NCBI GenBank assembly: GCA_947471745.1
Contig: CANJKZ010001018.1
Span: 1,420,001 to 1,484,000, forward strand
Direction of reading: 5' to 3'
DNA from: Closterium sp. Naga37s-1
Taxonomy: Eukaryota > Streptophyta > Zygnematophyceae > Desmidiales > Closteriaceae
DNA length: 64,000 nt
Part shown: one piece after another, positions 1 through 10,500 of the stretch
Position numbering within the stretch: the first letter of the stretch is position 1
How the letters are laid out: every line of letters starts with the position of its first letter
Program-made: the position numbers and the translations under genes
The notes under the pieces: model-generated
Told to the model about the DNA's origin: nothing
The model's database searches: none
What the model saw: only the letters and a program-made list of their open reading frames with translations

Positions 1-789
1 CGAGCGGTACTTCCTGCTGGTAGTCGACGACTACACGCGTTACACCACGGTCTTCCCCTTGCAGCGCAAGGGGGAGGTCCCTGATGTTTTGATCCCCTGG
101 ATCCGCGCTGTTCGTCTCCAGCTCCACGAGCGGTTCCAGTCGGACTTTCCTGTCCTGCGTCTGCACTCTGACAGAGGTGGTGAGTTCTCCTCCGACCTCT
201 TGCGAGCCTACTGTGAGGAGCACGGCATCCGCCAGACGTTCACGCTTCCGGCCTCTCCGCAGCAGAATGGGGTTGCTGAGCGCCGCATTGGCTTAGTCAT
301 GGAGGTCGCTCGTACCTCCATGATCCATGCGGCTGCCCCCCATTTTCTGTGGTCGTTTGCGGTCCGGTACGCCGCGCATCAGCTCAACCTCTGGCCCCGT
401 GTCTCCGTGCCGGAGACTTCGCCCACACTGCGCTGGACGGGGGAGGTTGGCGATGCGTCGCGTTTCCGAGTCTGGGGTGCCCGTGCCTTTGTCCGCGATA
501 CCACTGCGGACAAGCTCTCCCCTCGCGCCATTCCCTGCGTCTTCCTTGGCTTGTCTTTCCGTCTCAGGACGTCACATTTGACGAGTCAGTCCCCTTTTAC
601 CGTCTCTTTCCCTACCGCACTGCCCCTTGCCCCCCCCCGCCGCTCTTTCTCGCTCTAGGTCCTCCCCAGGTAGATCCCCTCCCCGTGCCAGGTCCTGCTC
701 CTTCAGGTGTCTCTCAGGTAGACCCTCCCGTGCCTGCGCCTGTTGAGGTCATTGGTGACTCAGGTCCTGCTGGGGGTGGTCCTGCTCGG

Positions 790-1035
790 GGTGCTGTCTC
801 TGGGGGTGCTGAGCCTGGGGGTGCGGAGCCTGAGCGTGAGGAGCCTGGGGGTGCTGAGCCTGGGGGTACGGAGCCTGGGGGTGCTGAGTCTGAGCGTGAG
901 GAGCGTGGAGGTGCTGAGCCTGAGCGTGAGGAGGCTGGAGGTACTACGCCTGGGGGTGCTGCGTCTGGGGGTGCTGCGCCTGAGCGTGAGGAGCCCGGGG
1001 GTGCTGAGTCTGGGGGTGCGGCGCCTGAGGGCACT
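790..1035 (+). repeat. In-frame short repeats coding Gly-Gly-Ala-Glu-Pro in the integrase-RT spacer
   Basis: A 15-base motif (ggtgctgagcctggg and variants) repeats in the pol frame and codes GGAEP / EREEPGGAEP units. The relative at 51470-51750 has the same composition with a different unit order. This is the variable linker between integrase and RT. The repeat also keeps other frames open on both strands, which explains the long shadow ORFs here. Confidence 0.8.
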
Positions 1036-1189
1036 GAGACTGCTGGTGCGCGGTCTCCTTGGAGCGACCGCCTTCGTCCGCGTGCACCTCTCTCCCCTCA
1101 GCAGCTGCACGAGTGGTGCGCTAGCCGTCAGGGTCGCGCTGCTGGAGCTCGAGGCTCTGCAGCTGGGAGTGGTGCTGGTACTTTGTCTA

Positions 1190-1625
1190 CAGGAGGTGCT
1201 GGAGTCGCTGGTTCCGGAGGTGCTCGTACTGGAGGTACTGGAGCTGCTGAGGCTGGCGGTGCTGAGTCTGGGGGTGCCACTGCTGGAGTCCCTGGGGCTG
1301 GAGGTGCCGGTTCTGGGGGTGCTGCTGCTGGTGACGCTGGTACGGGAGGTGCTGGAGCTGGAGGTTCTGGAGCTGCTGGTGACGCTGGTACTGGAGGTGC
1401 TGGCGCTGGAGGTTCTGGGGCTGCTGGTGACGCTGGTACTGGAGGTGCTGGCGCTGGAGGTTCTGGAGTTGCTGGTGACACTGGTACTGGAGGTGCTGGC
1501 GCTGGAGGTTCTGGAGATGCTGGTGGTGTTGGCGCTCGAGGAGCTGGAGCTGGAGGTTCTGGAGCTGCTGGAGGTGCTGGAGCTGCTGGTGGTGCTGGAG
1601 CTGCTGGTGCTGGTGGCGCTGCGCA
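1190..1625 (+). repeat. Gly/Ala tandem repeat (about 48-bp unit) in the copia-A spacer
   Basis: A 48-base unit coding [16 protein letters not shown] repeats about four times around 1320-1510, inside a longer Gly/Ala/Thr-rich stretch. It lies in the pol frame between the GGAEP repeats and the RT. The corresponding part of the relative (51830-52120) is Gly/Ala-rich but differs in unit order. Confidence 0.75.
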
Positions 1626-4080
1626 GCCACGACTGTTCTTTGCTCCGCTGTCTCCGTCGTCTCTGCCACCGTCTGACTCCGTTCTTCGTCAGGTTCTTAG
1701 CCTCCCGTCGTCTACTGGTCTTCCATTACACCCTGACTCACCGCTACCTGCTCCTTCTCCTTACACTGAGCAGCCAGGAGGTCTTGCTGAGCGTCGTGAG
1801 CCTGCGTCGCGTCCTGTCTCGCCTGTCCGCGCTGGTTGTCGTGTTCCTCGGCCGCGTCCGCCGGCTGTCACCGGCACACACCTCATGGCTCTGCGTCCTT
1901 CCTCTGCTCCGCATCGTGCTCCTCTGCCGTCTCCTCCTGCGTCTTCTCTGCCTGTCGTTGCTGACCCTGAGTCTGACCGGTTTCGTGCTGAGCACCCTAC
2001 TGTCACGCGTCTGCTAGCCACTGTTGTCACTGACCCGTCGTTTGAGTCTGCTGCTGCGTCTGCCTTCGTCGCTGAGCTTGTTGACTTTGCTGCTGCCTGT
2101 CGTCTAGACTACGCCACTAGTCTTGTTGCTGAGTCTGAGTCTGTCTGTCCTCCGTCCGTCGGGGGTGAGTGTGCTCTTGGCACGGACGTCCTTGAGGACA
2201 GACAGGAGGACCTTGAGTGTCTTGCAGCCGCTGCGCCTCATCTCGTGGCCATGCTGCTTGCCCCTGAGGGAGACCCGGATGCTCCAGACATCCCGACCCC
2301 GCGCTCTTACGCTGAGGCGATCGCGGGTGAGTACTCCTCTCAGTGGCAGACAGCCATGGACGCAGAGATGGCGTCCTGGAAGTCCACTGGCACCTACGTC
2401 GATGAGGTTCCCCCTCCTGGGGCGAACATCGTCGATGGCATGTGGATTTTCAGGGTGAAGCGGCCGCCGGGTTCTCCGCCTGTCTTCAAGGCTCGTTACG
2501 TTGCTCGAGGCTTCAGTCAGCGGGAGGGAGTTGACTTCTTCCAGACCTTCTCCCCCACCCCGAAGATGACCACTCTTCGGGTGCTGCTGCACGTTGCCGC
2601 TCAGCGTGACTACGAGCTTCACTCTCTTGACTTCAGCACAGCCATCCTACAGGGCAGCCTGCACGAGGAGATCTGGCTGCGCCTCCCACCTGGCTTCACT
2701 GGGTCGTTCCCTCCTGGTACCCAGTGGAGCCTCCGGCGGCCAGTCTACGGTCTCCGCCAGGCGCCGCGTGAGTGGCACGACACACTGAGGATGACACTTG
2801 CGGCTCTTGGGTCTGCTCCGTCGACTGCTGACCCGTCGCTGTTTCTGCGCACCGACACTTCGCTGCCGCCATTCTACATCCTCGTGTACGTCGACGACTT
2901 GGTCTTTGCCACTGCTGACACTGAGGCTCTCGCCCTGGTGAAGTCGGAGCTGCAGAAGAGACACACGTGCACAGACCTGGGTGAGCTGCGTAGCTGCCTT
3001 GGCTTGCAGATCACCCGGGACAGAGCACGCCGCACCATCACACTGACTCAGTCACACATGGTGCAGCAGGTCCTTCAGCGCTTCGGCTTCACCTGGTCCT
3101 CAGCACAGGCCACTCCTCTGGCTACAGGTCACTCGCTCTCAGCTCCACCTTCGGACGAGTCCGTAGAGCCGAGTGGTCCTTACCCATAGCTAGTGGGCTG
3201 CCTCATGTACCTGATGACCTGCACTCGTCCTGACCTTGCGTACCCTCTTTGCCTTCTGGCACGCTACGTGGCTCCTGGTCGGCACCGAAAGGTGCACATG
3301 GATGCTGCTAAGAGGGTACTACGCTACTTGTGCAGTACATCGGGCATGGGGCTCGTGCTTGGAGGACGGGGCGACGTTGTCCTCACTGGTCACTCAGACG
3401 CTTCTTGGGTTGACGACCTGGCTACACAGCGGTCGTCACAGGGTTACACCTTCAGCCTTGGCTCTGGCTCTGTTTCTTGGCGGTCTACACGCTCTTCCTC
3501 TGTTCTCAGCTCCAGTTGTGAGGCTGAGATCTACGCCACAGCCATGGCTGCACAGGAGTTACGCTGGCTCACCTACCTGCTGACCGACTTGGGAGAGCGG
3601 CCTCGTTCTCCTCCAGTTCTGTACGTAGACAACAAGGCCGCCATTGCCTTGTGTCAGGAGCACAGACTGGAGCACAGAACGAAGCACATCGCTCTGCGTT
3701 ACTTCCTGGCTCGAGAGTTGCAGCAGCGTGGTCAGCTTCGTCTTGCTCACGTGGCCACTCGGGCCAACACTGCTCATATATTCACCAAGGCACTTCCGTC
3801 TGGTGATCATCAGCGTTTCTGCACTTTGTTAGGCCTTGTGCCCACTTTTCCTCACTTGCTGTAGACTTTGCTTGTACTGTGATCTATATATATACCTGCA
3901 TGCTTGCTCTGCTAGGTAGAGATCACTGTGCTATTGTTGTTGCATATATACCTCTGCATGTGAACTGGCCTTGTGGCCCTTTGCTTGTGCTCAGTGTGTG
4001 TGGTGACGCTGTGATCCACCCTGAGCTTGCTTTGCTTCTCTTGACTGGTCTTGGACCTCTTGCTCTCCCCCACTTTGCCT

Positions 4081-4089
4081 ATGGGGGTG
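4081..4089 (+). promoter_or_regulatory. Polypurine tract of the copia-A element
   Basis: The G-rich run atgggggtg lies directly before the TGTCA start of the 3' LTR. The same bases precede the 3' LTRs at 55676 and 26834. This is the expected primer for plus-strand DNA synthesis. Confidence 0.7.
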
Positions 4090-4222
4090 TGTCAAATTAT
4101 ATATATGCTATATATGTTTAGGCTGTAGTGGGGTAGCCAATATGGGGTACAGCCCCTTTTAGGGTTTCATACTTGTACCCAACTCTTTACTAGTTCAATC
4201 ATTCCTGCCTAGACTTCTGACA
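4090..4222 (+). repeat. 3' LTR of the left copia-A element (133 bp)
   Basis: It starts TGTCAAAT and ends TTCTGACA, and shares blocks such as ggctgtagtggggtagcc and tagggttt with the LTRs at 48611-48741 and 55676-55806. The TGTC/GACA inverted ends are canonical. The flank on the right (caaat) cannot be tested as a target duplication because the 5' end is outside the window. Confidence 0.85.
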
Positions 4223-5720
4223 CAAATATGTCCTCTGACGTGTCAGCGGCGGATAACCGCCACTGCCGACGGTTACGAATGCGGGTTCTGGTGAGAGACG
4301 TGGCGTGAGGGGTGAGAGGGGTTGGGGGATAGCACGAGTAGTCGTGGCGTTCTATCGGGAGGAGGGGGCGTGCGGAAAGAGAGGTGGGACACGCGACTCG
4401 GGGGAGTGGGACATCTTCTTCAACTGCACTGCCAGCCATCGGCGGCCCAAATATTAACGGAGCAATTACTAACAGTCTGATTGGCGAAGCATTATCTTGC
4501 CGCTCGGCGTTCTTGCCAAGTTGACACCCTCGCCGCTCTTTTGTCTTGGCCTGAGGCCATGACACGACATGTCACCCAGCTTTGACGAGTCATCTTGACA
4601 ACGACTCGCGTCGCGTCATCATATTGCACGGTGCAGTGAATGCATTCACGTATTGCCACGTCGTGCGAAAATTCCTCGAAGTGAGGCCGCGATATGATAA
4701 TATGCGCGAGATCGTGATGCGTTTGTCCACTAATATCTAGTATTCATGCAAGGCGGCGGACTGCGTAAGCGAGCCAGCGTTGCGAAGGACTGCGTAAGCA
4801 AGCCGAGGACCGCTGTTAGTGGAAGAACGCGTGAGACTAAGTGCTGACTACGCTGCACTCTAAGCGCGGAAATTAGGGTTAGAGTTGCGAAGAACAAGTC
4901 GCCTATACCAGAAAGCTTGGTTCGCACACTGCTTTGGCAAAAGTGCCACTGGGTGTGCGTGCCGTGAGTGCCACTAAGTGTTGACTACGCTTCGCGAGGG
5001 CCAACGCGAATGACGAGTACATGAGAGTAGGATAGTGTAGTTATGCATGCTACTTACGAGATCGGAACGGAAAATTACGGGTGCGAGCGAACGCCTTGCT
5101 GGCGCACTGTACCACGTTGCTGTGTCACTCTGTGACGGGTTTTTTGGACGGTTCTGAATGTTTATCTTCTACGCTGCCAGGCTGTGCGCAGTTACTTGTA
5201 CACCTTGAAAGAACCGACGCTGCTAGCTCAGTACACTTTATAAGATGTACATTTTTACAGGGGCATTGTCATATACAGTTGTCACATGAATACACGCCAG
5301 ATCCATCTTGACTACGATTCTTAATGTAGGTAACTAGAAAGTTGAAATACACCCTTGTCTACAAAAAGAAATGCTCGATTGCAATAAGAGAATATATATA
5401 GGTACAAATAGCATGATATCAATTAATAAATATCTCTATTATCTTTGCAGAAATGTGGTATTAGCCCCCTCAAATTATACAACCCTTAAAAAAAGGGGGA
5501 AAAAAATCAGTTAGTTGCGCACTCAACTCAACATCTTGTGCAGGTGTTGACCCATTCGTGCTCTGCAAATGAAACCAAGGCCCTTCAAACTTCAGTCTCT
5601 ACCACCAAACCCTTCCATTATATCCTCTGTTGACGTTCTACTGTCTTGCCCTTACGCTCTTTTCCTCTCCTCTTTTTCTTATGCCATCCCTCCACCCCAC
5701 CTCCTCCTCCCCCCTTCCCA
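4223..5720. other. Non-coding stretch between the copia element and the kinase exon
   Basis: No convincing gene is seen. A few short direct duplications occur (ggactgcgtaagc near 4754 and 4788; an actaagtg-tgactacgct block near 4838 and 4973). The last 60 bases before 5722 are pyrimidine-rich and belong to the splice acceptor of the kinase exon. The missing N-terminal kinase exons would be expected in or left of this stretch, but I could not find a glycine-loop or VAIK-type motif. Confidence 0.5.
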
Positions 5721-5721
5721 G

Positions 5722-6210
5722 CACGTGCACGTGGTGATGGAGCTCTGTGAGGGGGGAGACCTCTTTGACCGCATTGACTCGCACGGAAGGCTCTCGGAAC
5801 CTTCCGCGGCGCGCATCTTCCGATCGCTCATGCTGGCCTTGCAGCACTGCCACTCGCACGGCGTCGTGCACCGCGACGTCAAACCCGAAAACATCCTACT
5901 ATCGCACCAAGCTAATAACGAGGATATTGAAGGATCTGATAGAAATGGCTGCGAAGTCAAGCTGATTGATTTTGGTTTGGCAGCTCGGCTCACTCCTGGT
6001 GTGGCTCTATCAGGAGAGGTGGGCACAGAGAACTACATGGCTCCTGAGGTTTTTTCTGAGTCGTATGGCGCCGAGTGCGATGTGTGGAGCGCTGGTGTCG
6101 TGCTCTTCATGATGCTGTGCGGCTCGTTCCCGTTCTACGGTAGCAGCACCACGAGCAACAGCAGCAGTGGTAGCAGTATGAAGTATGGAAGCAATAGCAG
6201 CATCAGCAGC

Positions 6211-6244
<34 letters not shown>

Positions 6245-6409
6245 GCGATGGTGGAGGTGAGGGTGTGTGGCAGAAGGTACTGGAGGCCAAGTGGGGTGGG
6301 TTCAGCCGCAGCAGGGGGTGGCAGGAGCTGTCGTCACCAGCCAAGCATCTCATCATGTGCATGCTCTCTGCTGATCCCTGCACCCGAATCAGAGTGGACG
6401 AGATTCTTG
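5722..6409 (+). CDS. Ser/Thr protein kinase, one internal exon (CAMK/CDPK or PEPC-kinase-like)
   Basis: It codes most of a kinase domain that would transfer phosphate from ATP to Ser/Thr. Visible are the hinge MELCEGGDLFDRI, the catalytic loop HRDVKPEN (5869-5892), the metal-binding DFG (5968-5976) and the APE of the activation segment (6040-6048), then DVWSAGVVLFMMLCG. The N-lobe (glycine loop, VAIK lysine) is absent. A tract ending cttcccag at 5721 and gtgagt at 6410 look like splice acceptor and donor, so I read this as an internal exon; the upstream ATG at 5569 would lie in intron. The next exon (HPW motif) is not found before the LINE. A poly-Ser insert sits between subdomains IX and X. 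CDPK, SnRK and PPCK relatives share these motifs and I cannot separate them. With a copia element upstream and a LINE downstream, the gene may be dead. Confidence 0.75.
6196..6246 (+). repeat. AGC trinucleotide microsatellite coding poly-Ser in the kinase exon
   Basis: Mostly uninterrupted agc triplets read as Ser in the kinase frame. The array sits in a surface-loop position before the conserved C-lobe helix, where length change may be tolerated. Confidence 0.85.
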
Positions 6410-6437
6410 GTGAGTTGTAGTCTCAGTTTCTGGTCTT

Positions 6438-6842
6438 TTGGTGTGGCATCTATTTTGGAAGAGAATGGGAGGAGTGGGTGTGTGTGCAAACCGTATGCGA
6501 GAAGGCGCAGGGGAACCGTTTCGAACAAGCAGCGGCTCATGTTGCATCTGCCAGGCACAAAGGGGGACTACGTACGGAAGGAGCAGCAACACGTGCCAGC
6601 AAGCACTCTCAGAAGATGGCAGCCTTCAAGAAGGATTTCATGGTCAAACCGGTGGCGAAGTAAGCAGCGGTCTGGAGGATAACAGCGCTGGGAAGGGAAT
6701 GGAAGAAGCCGCAAGGTGGATCTTGGGAGCAGGATGTGTAGTTGGTGCCATGTTCTCTTTCGCTGTAGCTGGTTGTCTCGTCGCAATAAAGCTCAATCGC
6801 CCGTGGATGCTGTGGGGCTCAAAGGAGTGGTTTAATGAATAA
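6438..6842 (+). CDS. Possible C-terminal remnant of LINE ORF1
   Basis: This 134-residue frame ends GSKEWFNE with its stop overlapping the ATG of the endonuclease ORF (6835), an ORF1-ORF2 arrangement common in LINEs. It has two Cys near position 36-38 and a hydrophobic stretch (AGCVVGAMFSFAVAGCLVAI), which is unlike a typical ORF1 RNA-binding protein. No family was recognised; it may be chance or a decayed 5' region. Confidence 0.3.
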   Translation: MVWHLFWKRMGGVGVCANRMREGAGEPFRTSSGSCCICQAQRGTTYGRSSNTCQQALSEDGSLQEGFHGQTGGEVSSGLEDNSAGKGMEEAARWILGAGCVVGAMFSFAVAGCLVAIKLNRPWMLWGSKEWFNE

Positions 6843-7539
6843 ACACAACAACCTCAGAATTCTCGAGCTCAACATCAACGGGCTCGGTAGTAGTGGGAAA
6901 CAAGACCGATGCGGTAAATGGATCAAGAAAGCAGCGGACATTGTGGTACTCACTGACACACGCGTTCCATCTGACCATAACTTCTGGACACAAGTTAGAT
7001 CTGAAGCCCAAGTGGTGGTCGGGCCGGCACAGAGGGCAGGGGGAGTGGCTGTCTTGGGTTTCCTGCCAGGGATACGGTTTACGGAGGTTGTTAAGCATGA
7101 GTCAGGCCGGCTTCTGAGCCTGCTCGTAACATGGCGTGATCTGCGGTGCAGAGTGGTAGCAGCTTACTTACCTACGCAGGCGACAGTTAGGGGGACTTTT
7201 TACCGAGGGGCACTAACTCCCTTCGTACAGAGCTTAGGATGTTCTCCGCACACCGTTTTCCTCGGGGACCTGAACATCGTAGCAGACCCGGAGCTGGACA
7301 AGTCTTCGAAGCTGGGAACTCCAGCGGAAAATCAGCGGCTCTTGCAGATTTGCTCCAGGTGGGACCTGCAGGACGCCTTCCGTTGTCTTCACCCAACCAA
7401 AAAAGAGTACACTTTCTTCTCAAGATCTGCAAGGACAAGCACAAGAATTGACAGGGTTTTAGTCTCACATTCACTACTCAGCTGCGTAACGGAGGCGAAG
7501 CACCCGATGGTACCTTACGGATTGACGGATCACTGGTGA
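6835..7539 (+). CDS. LINE endonuclease (exonuclease-endonuclease-phosphatase fold)
   Basis: It would nick target DNA to prime reverse transcription. The order of motifs fits the APE-type LINE endonuclease: ILELNINGLG at the start, VVLTDTRVP (the usual Glu is Asp here), FLGDLNIV, TRIDRVLVS and the final LTDH. The frame ends immediately after that last motif with TGA at 7537-7539. The reverse transcriptase ORF starts in another frame with ATG at 7539-7541, so stop and start overlap as TGATG. Confidence 0.85.
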   Translation: MNKHNNLRILELNINGLGSSGKQDRCGKWIKKAADIVVLTDTRVPSDHNFWTQVRSEAQVVVGPAQRAGGVAVLGFLPGIRFTEVVKHESGRLLSLLVTWRDLRCRVVAAYLPTQATVRGTFYRGALTPFVQSLGCSPHTVFLGDLNIVADPELDKSSKLGTPAENQRLLQICSRWDLQDAFRCLHPTKKEYTFFSRSARTSTRIDRVLVSHSLLSCVTEAKHPMVPYGLTDHW

Positions 7540-10500
7540 TGGTCTCTCTCAAGTCGGCATCTGCAGACGATCATGGTCCTGGGCTGTGGAGGCTTCAGGC
7601 ACCTCAGGCGGGAGGCGAAGGCGTCAGGAACATCATATCGGCGGTGGTGGAGGCACAGGCGACCCAACCGGTGCAAGGTCTGGAGAGGCTGGTGACGAGC
7701 CTGCGTGCAAGCATGAGGGCTCACGTCGCAGAGGAAAGGAAAAGAGTTAGAGCGACCATGTTACACCTGGAAAAGAGAGTGGAGGAGCTCAGATGGAAAG
7801 TGATGGCTGATCCCTCTTTGCAGGTTCTGTATGAGGAGTTGGTTAAAAATGAAGCGGCTCTCAAGCTTTATCAGGACAGCAACAAGGAGAGGCTGCAGGT
7901 CTTGTCAGGGCTGCTGCAAGAATTGGCGGGAGAGACACCATCAGCCTTCCTGACAGGCCTGGTTAAGTCAAGGAAAGCGAAGACGGAAATAACGGAACTT
8001 ACCTTTAAGGGAGTGTTGCGGAGAGGTGCGAGCGAGGTGCTGAAGGCGGCTTCGGAGCACTTCCGAGAGGCCTATGCGTTGTCGCCGGCGCCTTCTCCCG
8101 GAGAACCATGGCCGATTGAAAAAGGAAGGGTGCTGCAGGAGAGCGACCGCTTGCAGTTAGACAAGGATTGGTCAGAACAGGAGGTGAAAGCGGCGCTCAG
8201 GAGCTTGCCGGTGGGGAAAGCCCCGGGACAGGATGGCCTACCGAAGGAATTTTTCGAGAGGAACTGGGGGTTGCTGGGCCCGGCGGTGATGAGGGAGATC
8301 CGCGATTTCGAGTCGACGGGCGTACTTTCGGAAGCCTTCACGACGGCGGTTACGATTCTTCTGCACAAGAAAGGGAGCAGAGACGATGTGGGCAATTATC
8401 GTCCGATCACATTACTGAGTTTTTTCTACAAACTACTGGCGAAGGTGTTGGCGAACAGAATCAAGACGGTCTTATCTAAAGTGATCCCGCCGAACCAGTT
8501 CGGCTTCCTCCCGGGAAGGAGTCTCGCCGATGCGGTCTCACTGGTAGCGGACGCGATTGATGCTGCAGAGCAGGAGGATGAGGACTGGCTGCTGCTGCTG
8601 GTTGATTTTCAAAAGGCTTATGACTCCGTATCACGAGAGTACCTGTTCACGACGCTGAGCAACATGGGGTTCCCGAGTAAATTCACCGGATGGGTGAAGG
8701 GTCTTCATGATGGAGCGGCGACCAAGGTGCTGCTGAACGGCTGGATAGGGGAGCGCGTGGAGATGGCCAAAGGAGTGCGTCAGGGCTGTCCACTCGCCCC
8801 GTACCTCTTCCTATGCGCGGTCGAGCCACTCTGCCAGGAGATAGAAAGAAGGAAGCTGGGGGTCAGGAAGAGAGGCGTAAAAGGGGACCTAGCATACATC
8901 GGATATGCAGATGACACGACACTGGTCTTAAAAGGGAAAGAGCAGGTGGAGGCAGCCGGGAAACTGCTAGGGGAGTTTGCGGAGGTCTCAGGGCTGAAGG
9001 TGAACCACGACAAAACGACGTTGATGCCGCTGGGGAAGAACTTAAGGAGACTGCATCCGATTGTGTCGCCTTTCAAATGGGCGAACAAGAACACGTCGGA
9101 GCGGTTGCTCGGAATCTGGATCACTTCTGGGGGCTCGCCGGGACCTGCATGGGACAAAGCCTTCGAAAAAGTAAGCGCGGTGCTGAGCTGCTGGGAGACA
9201 AAGCACCTCAAAACCTCGGCGCGAGTCACGATCATAAATAATTACGCGATGCCGATCCTGCTATTCCAGGCGCAGATTTACGCCCCGCCGTACGAAGCAT
9301 GGACTAAGGTGAAGCGACTGTGCCACAACTTCATCTCTGGAGGGAAGGCGCTCTTGGACAGGCACTTTACACTCTGGAGTTACGATCTGTCATGCAGAGG
9401 ACGGAAAGAAGGGGGACTGGGAGTGATTGATCTGAAGCATCGGATCGACAGCACGGTGATCCAGGGCTTGGGGAAGGCTCTAGCGGAGCAAGAGCCACTT
9501 CGGAACTGGCTATGGGAGAGAGCGGCAGCATTCCCGCTCGGTCTGGCCACGATATACGCGCACCCTTCGATCCTGAAACACTGGCTGGGAGGGGGCATGA
9601 GGTGGAAGGCCGCAGTGAGAGCGCTATGGGACTCAAAGATTGTGGTCGTTGGCGCTCCGGCTCACAGGTGGGACGCAGAGGAGGAACAGCTACTTTTTAA
9701 CCGTAACGTTTTCTTCAGGGGCAAATCGCCCTTCGGAAACCAGGCGGGCTCTCTCTGTCTGAAGGGCGTCCGGCTGGGGGACTTGGTGGTTAAAGGAAGA
9801 GACGGCAGCAGGGTTCGTAAGAGCGAAGCAGACCTGGAGAGGGAGTTGGGCGGAGTGGAACAAATGAAGTGGGCTTTGAAAGCGTGGGAAGCGACGCCGC
9901 AGGGGTGGAGGGACCTGGTACTTAAACAGTTGTCGGCAGAGGAAATTTTCAGGGAGACGAGGCTAATCCGCACGGCCTCGTATCGCCCGGGAGAGTTTTT
10001 CTACTACCAACTACAATACGTGAACAACGGCGAACTTTACGGTCGGAGGGTGACGGTCGATAAGAAAGGATTTATATCGGCGATGGAGTACGCAAGCGTG
10101 GTATCAGTTGAATTCCGGAGCGCTTCTCCTATGGCGGTCATAGAAGGGAAAGTACGGGGCGTGCTGGGGGCCCCAAGAACGCGCCTACTTTATTCTACAA
10201 TCTGCGAGAAAGGCGAGCGGGCGGGATTGAAGAAGCTGAGGAAGGCGATGAAACCCTCGGTGGTGCAGCCAAAGCAACAGCTGAAATGGGAGGATGACCT
10301 GGGGAGAAAGATCGACTGGGGGAAGGCCATCACAGTCCGTGACTCGCTGGCAACCCCATGCAGGGCACGTGAAGTGGTGCTGAGGGTGCACAGTAACAAT
10401 CTCCAAGTCGGGGAGAGGCTCCCTTTTCTGGGTGCAAGGGCGAAATGCACGCATTGTGGTGGAGTGGAATCGCAGGACCATTGTCTTTTCAGCTGCCCGG

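Larger units (their letters stand above)
2..3864 (+). pseudogene. copia-A pol polyprotein (integrase-RT-RNase H), frameshifted and with one stop
   Basis: It would make the integrase, reverse transcriptase and RNase H that copy and insert the element. Bases 2-658 read the integrase core: the second catalytic Asp lies in LHSDRGGEF and the Glu in QQNGVAERR. Compared with the copy at 50319-53291, a net 49 bases are missing near 550-570, so the reading moves to the frame open through 3189. That frame carries a Gly/Ala/Glu-rich spacer, then RT (FSQREGVDFFQTFSP, YVDDLVFAT near 2887). TAG at 3187-3189 replaces the Glu codon of GPYPELVGC seen in relatives. The same frame then runs to 3864 through RNase H (SDASWVDD, YVDNKAAIALCQE, HRTKHIALRYF). 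The three parts together equal a normal copia pol end; it is not translatable as one chain. Confidence 0.9.
1..4222 (+). mobile_element. Ty1/copia retrotransposon, family copia-A, 3' part (cut by the window edge)
   Basis: The integrase - spacer - reverse transcriptase - RNase H order is that of Ty1/copia. The left end lies outside the window, so the 5' LTR, gag and protease are not seen. The element ends in a short 3' LTR (4090-4222) preceded by a G-rich polypurine tract. A full-length relative lies at 48611-55806 and guided the reading of breaks here. The copy is defective: one 49-bp deletion shifts the frame inside the integrase region and one stop interrupts the RT-RNase H link. Confidence 0.93.

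Noticed and set aside
743-2017. 424-residue Leu/Val-rich open frame over the copia-A spacer
   Set aside because: It is a shadow of the repeat-coded GGAEP/Gly-Ala linker in another frame; the pol frame matches the relative at 50319.
4209-4565. 118-residue minus-strand frame next to the left copia LTR
   Set aside because: No family resemblance and it overlaps the LTR end; probably chance.
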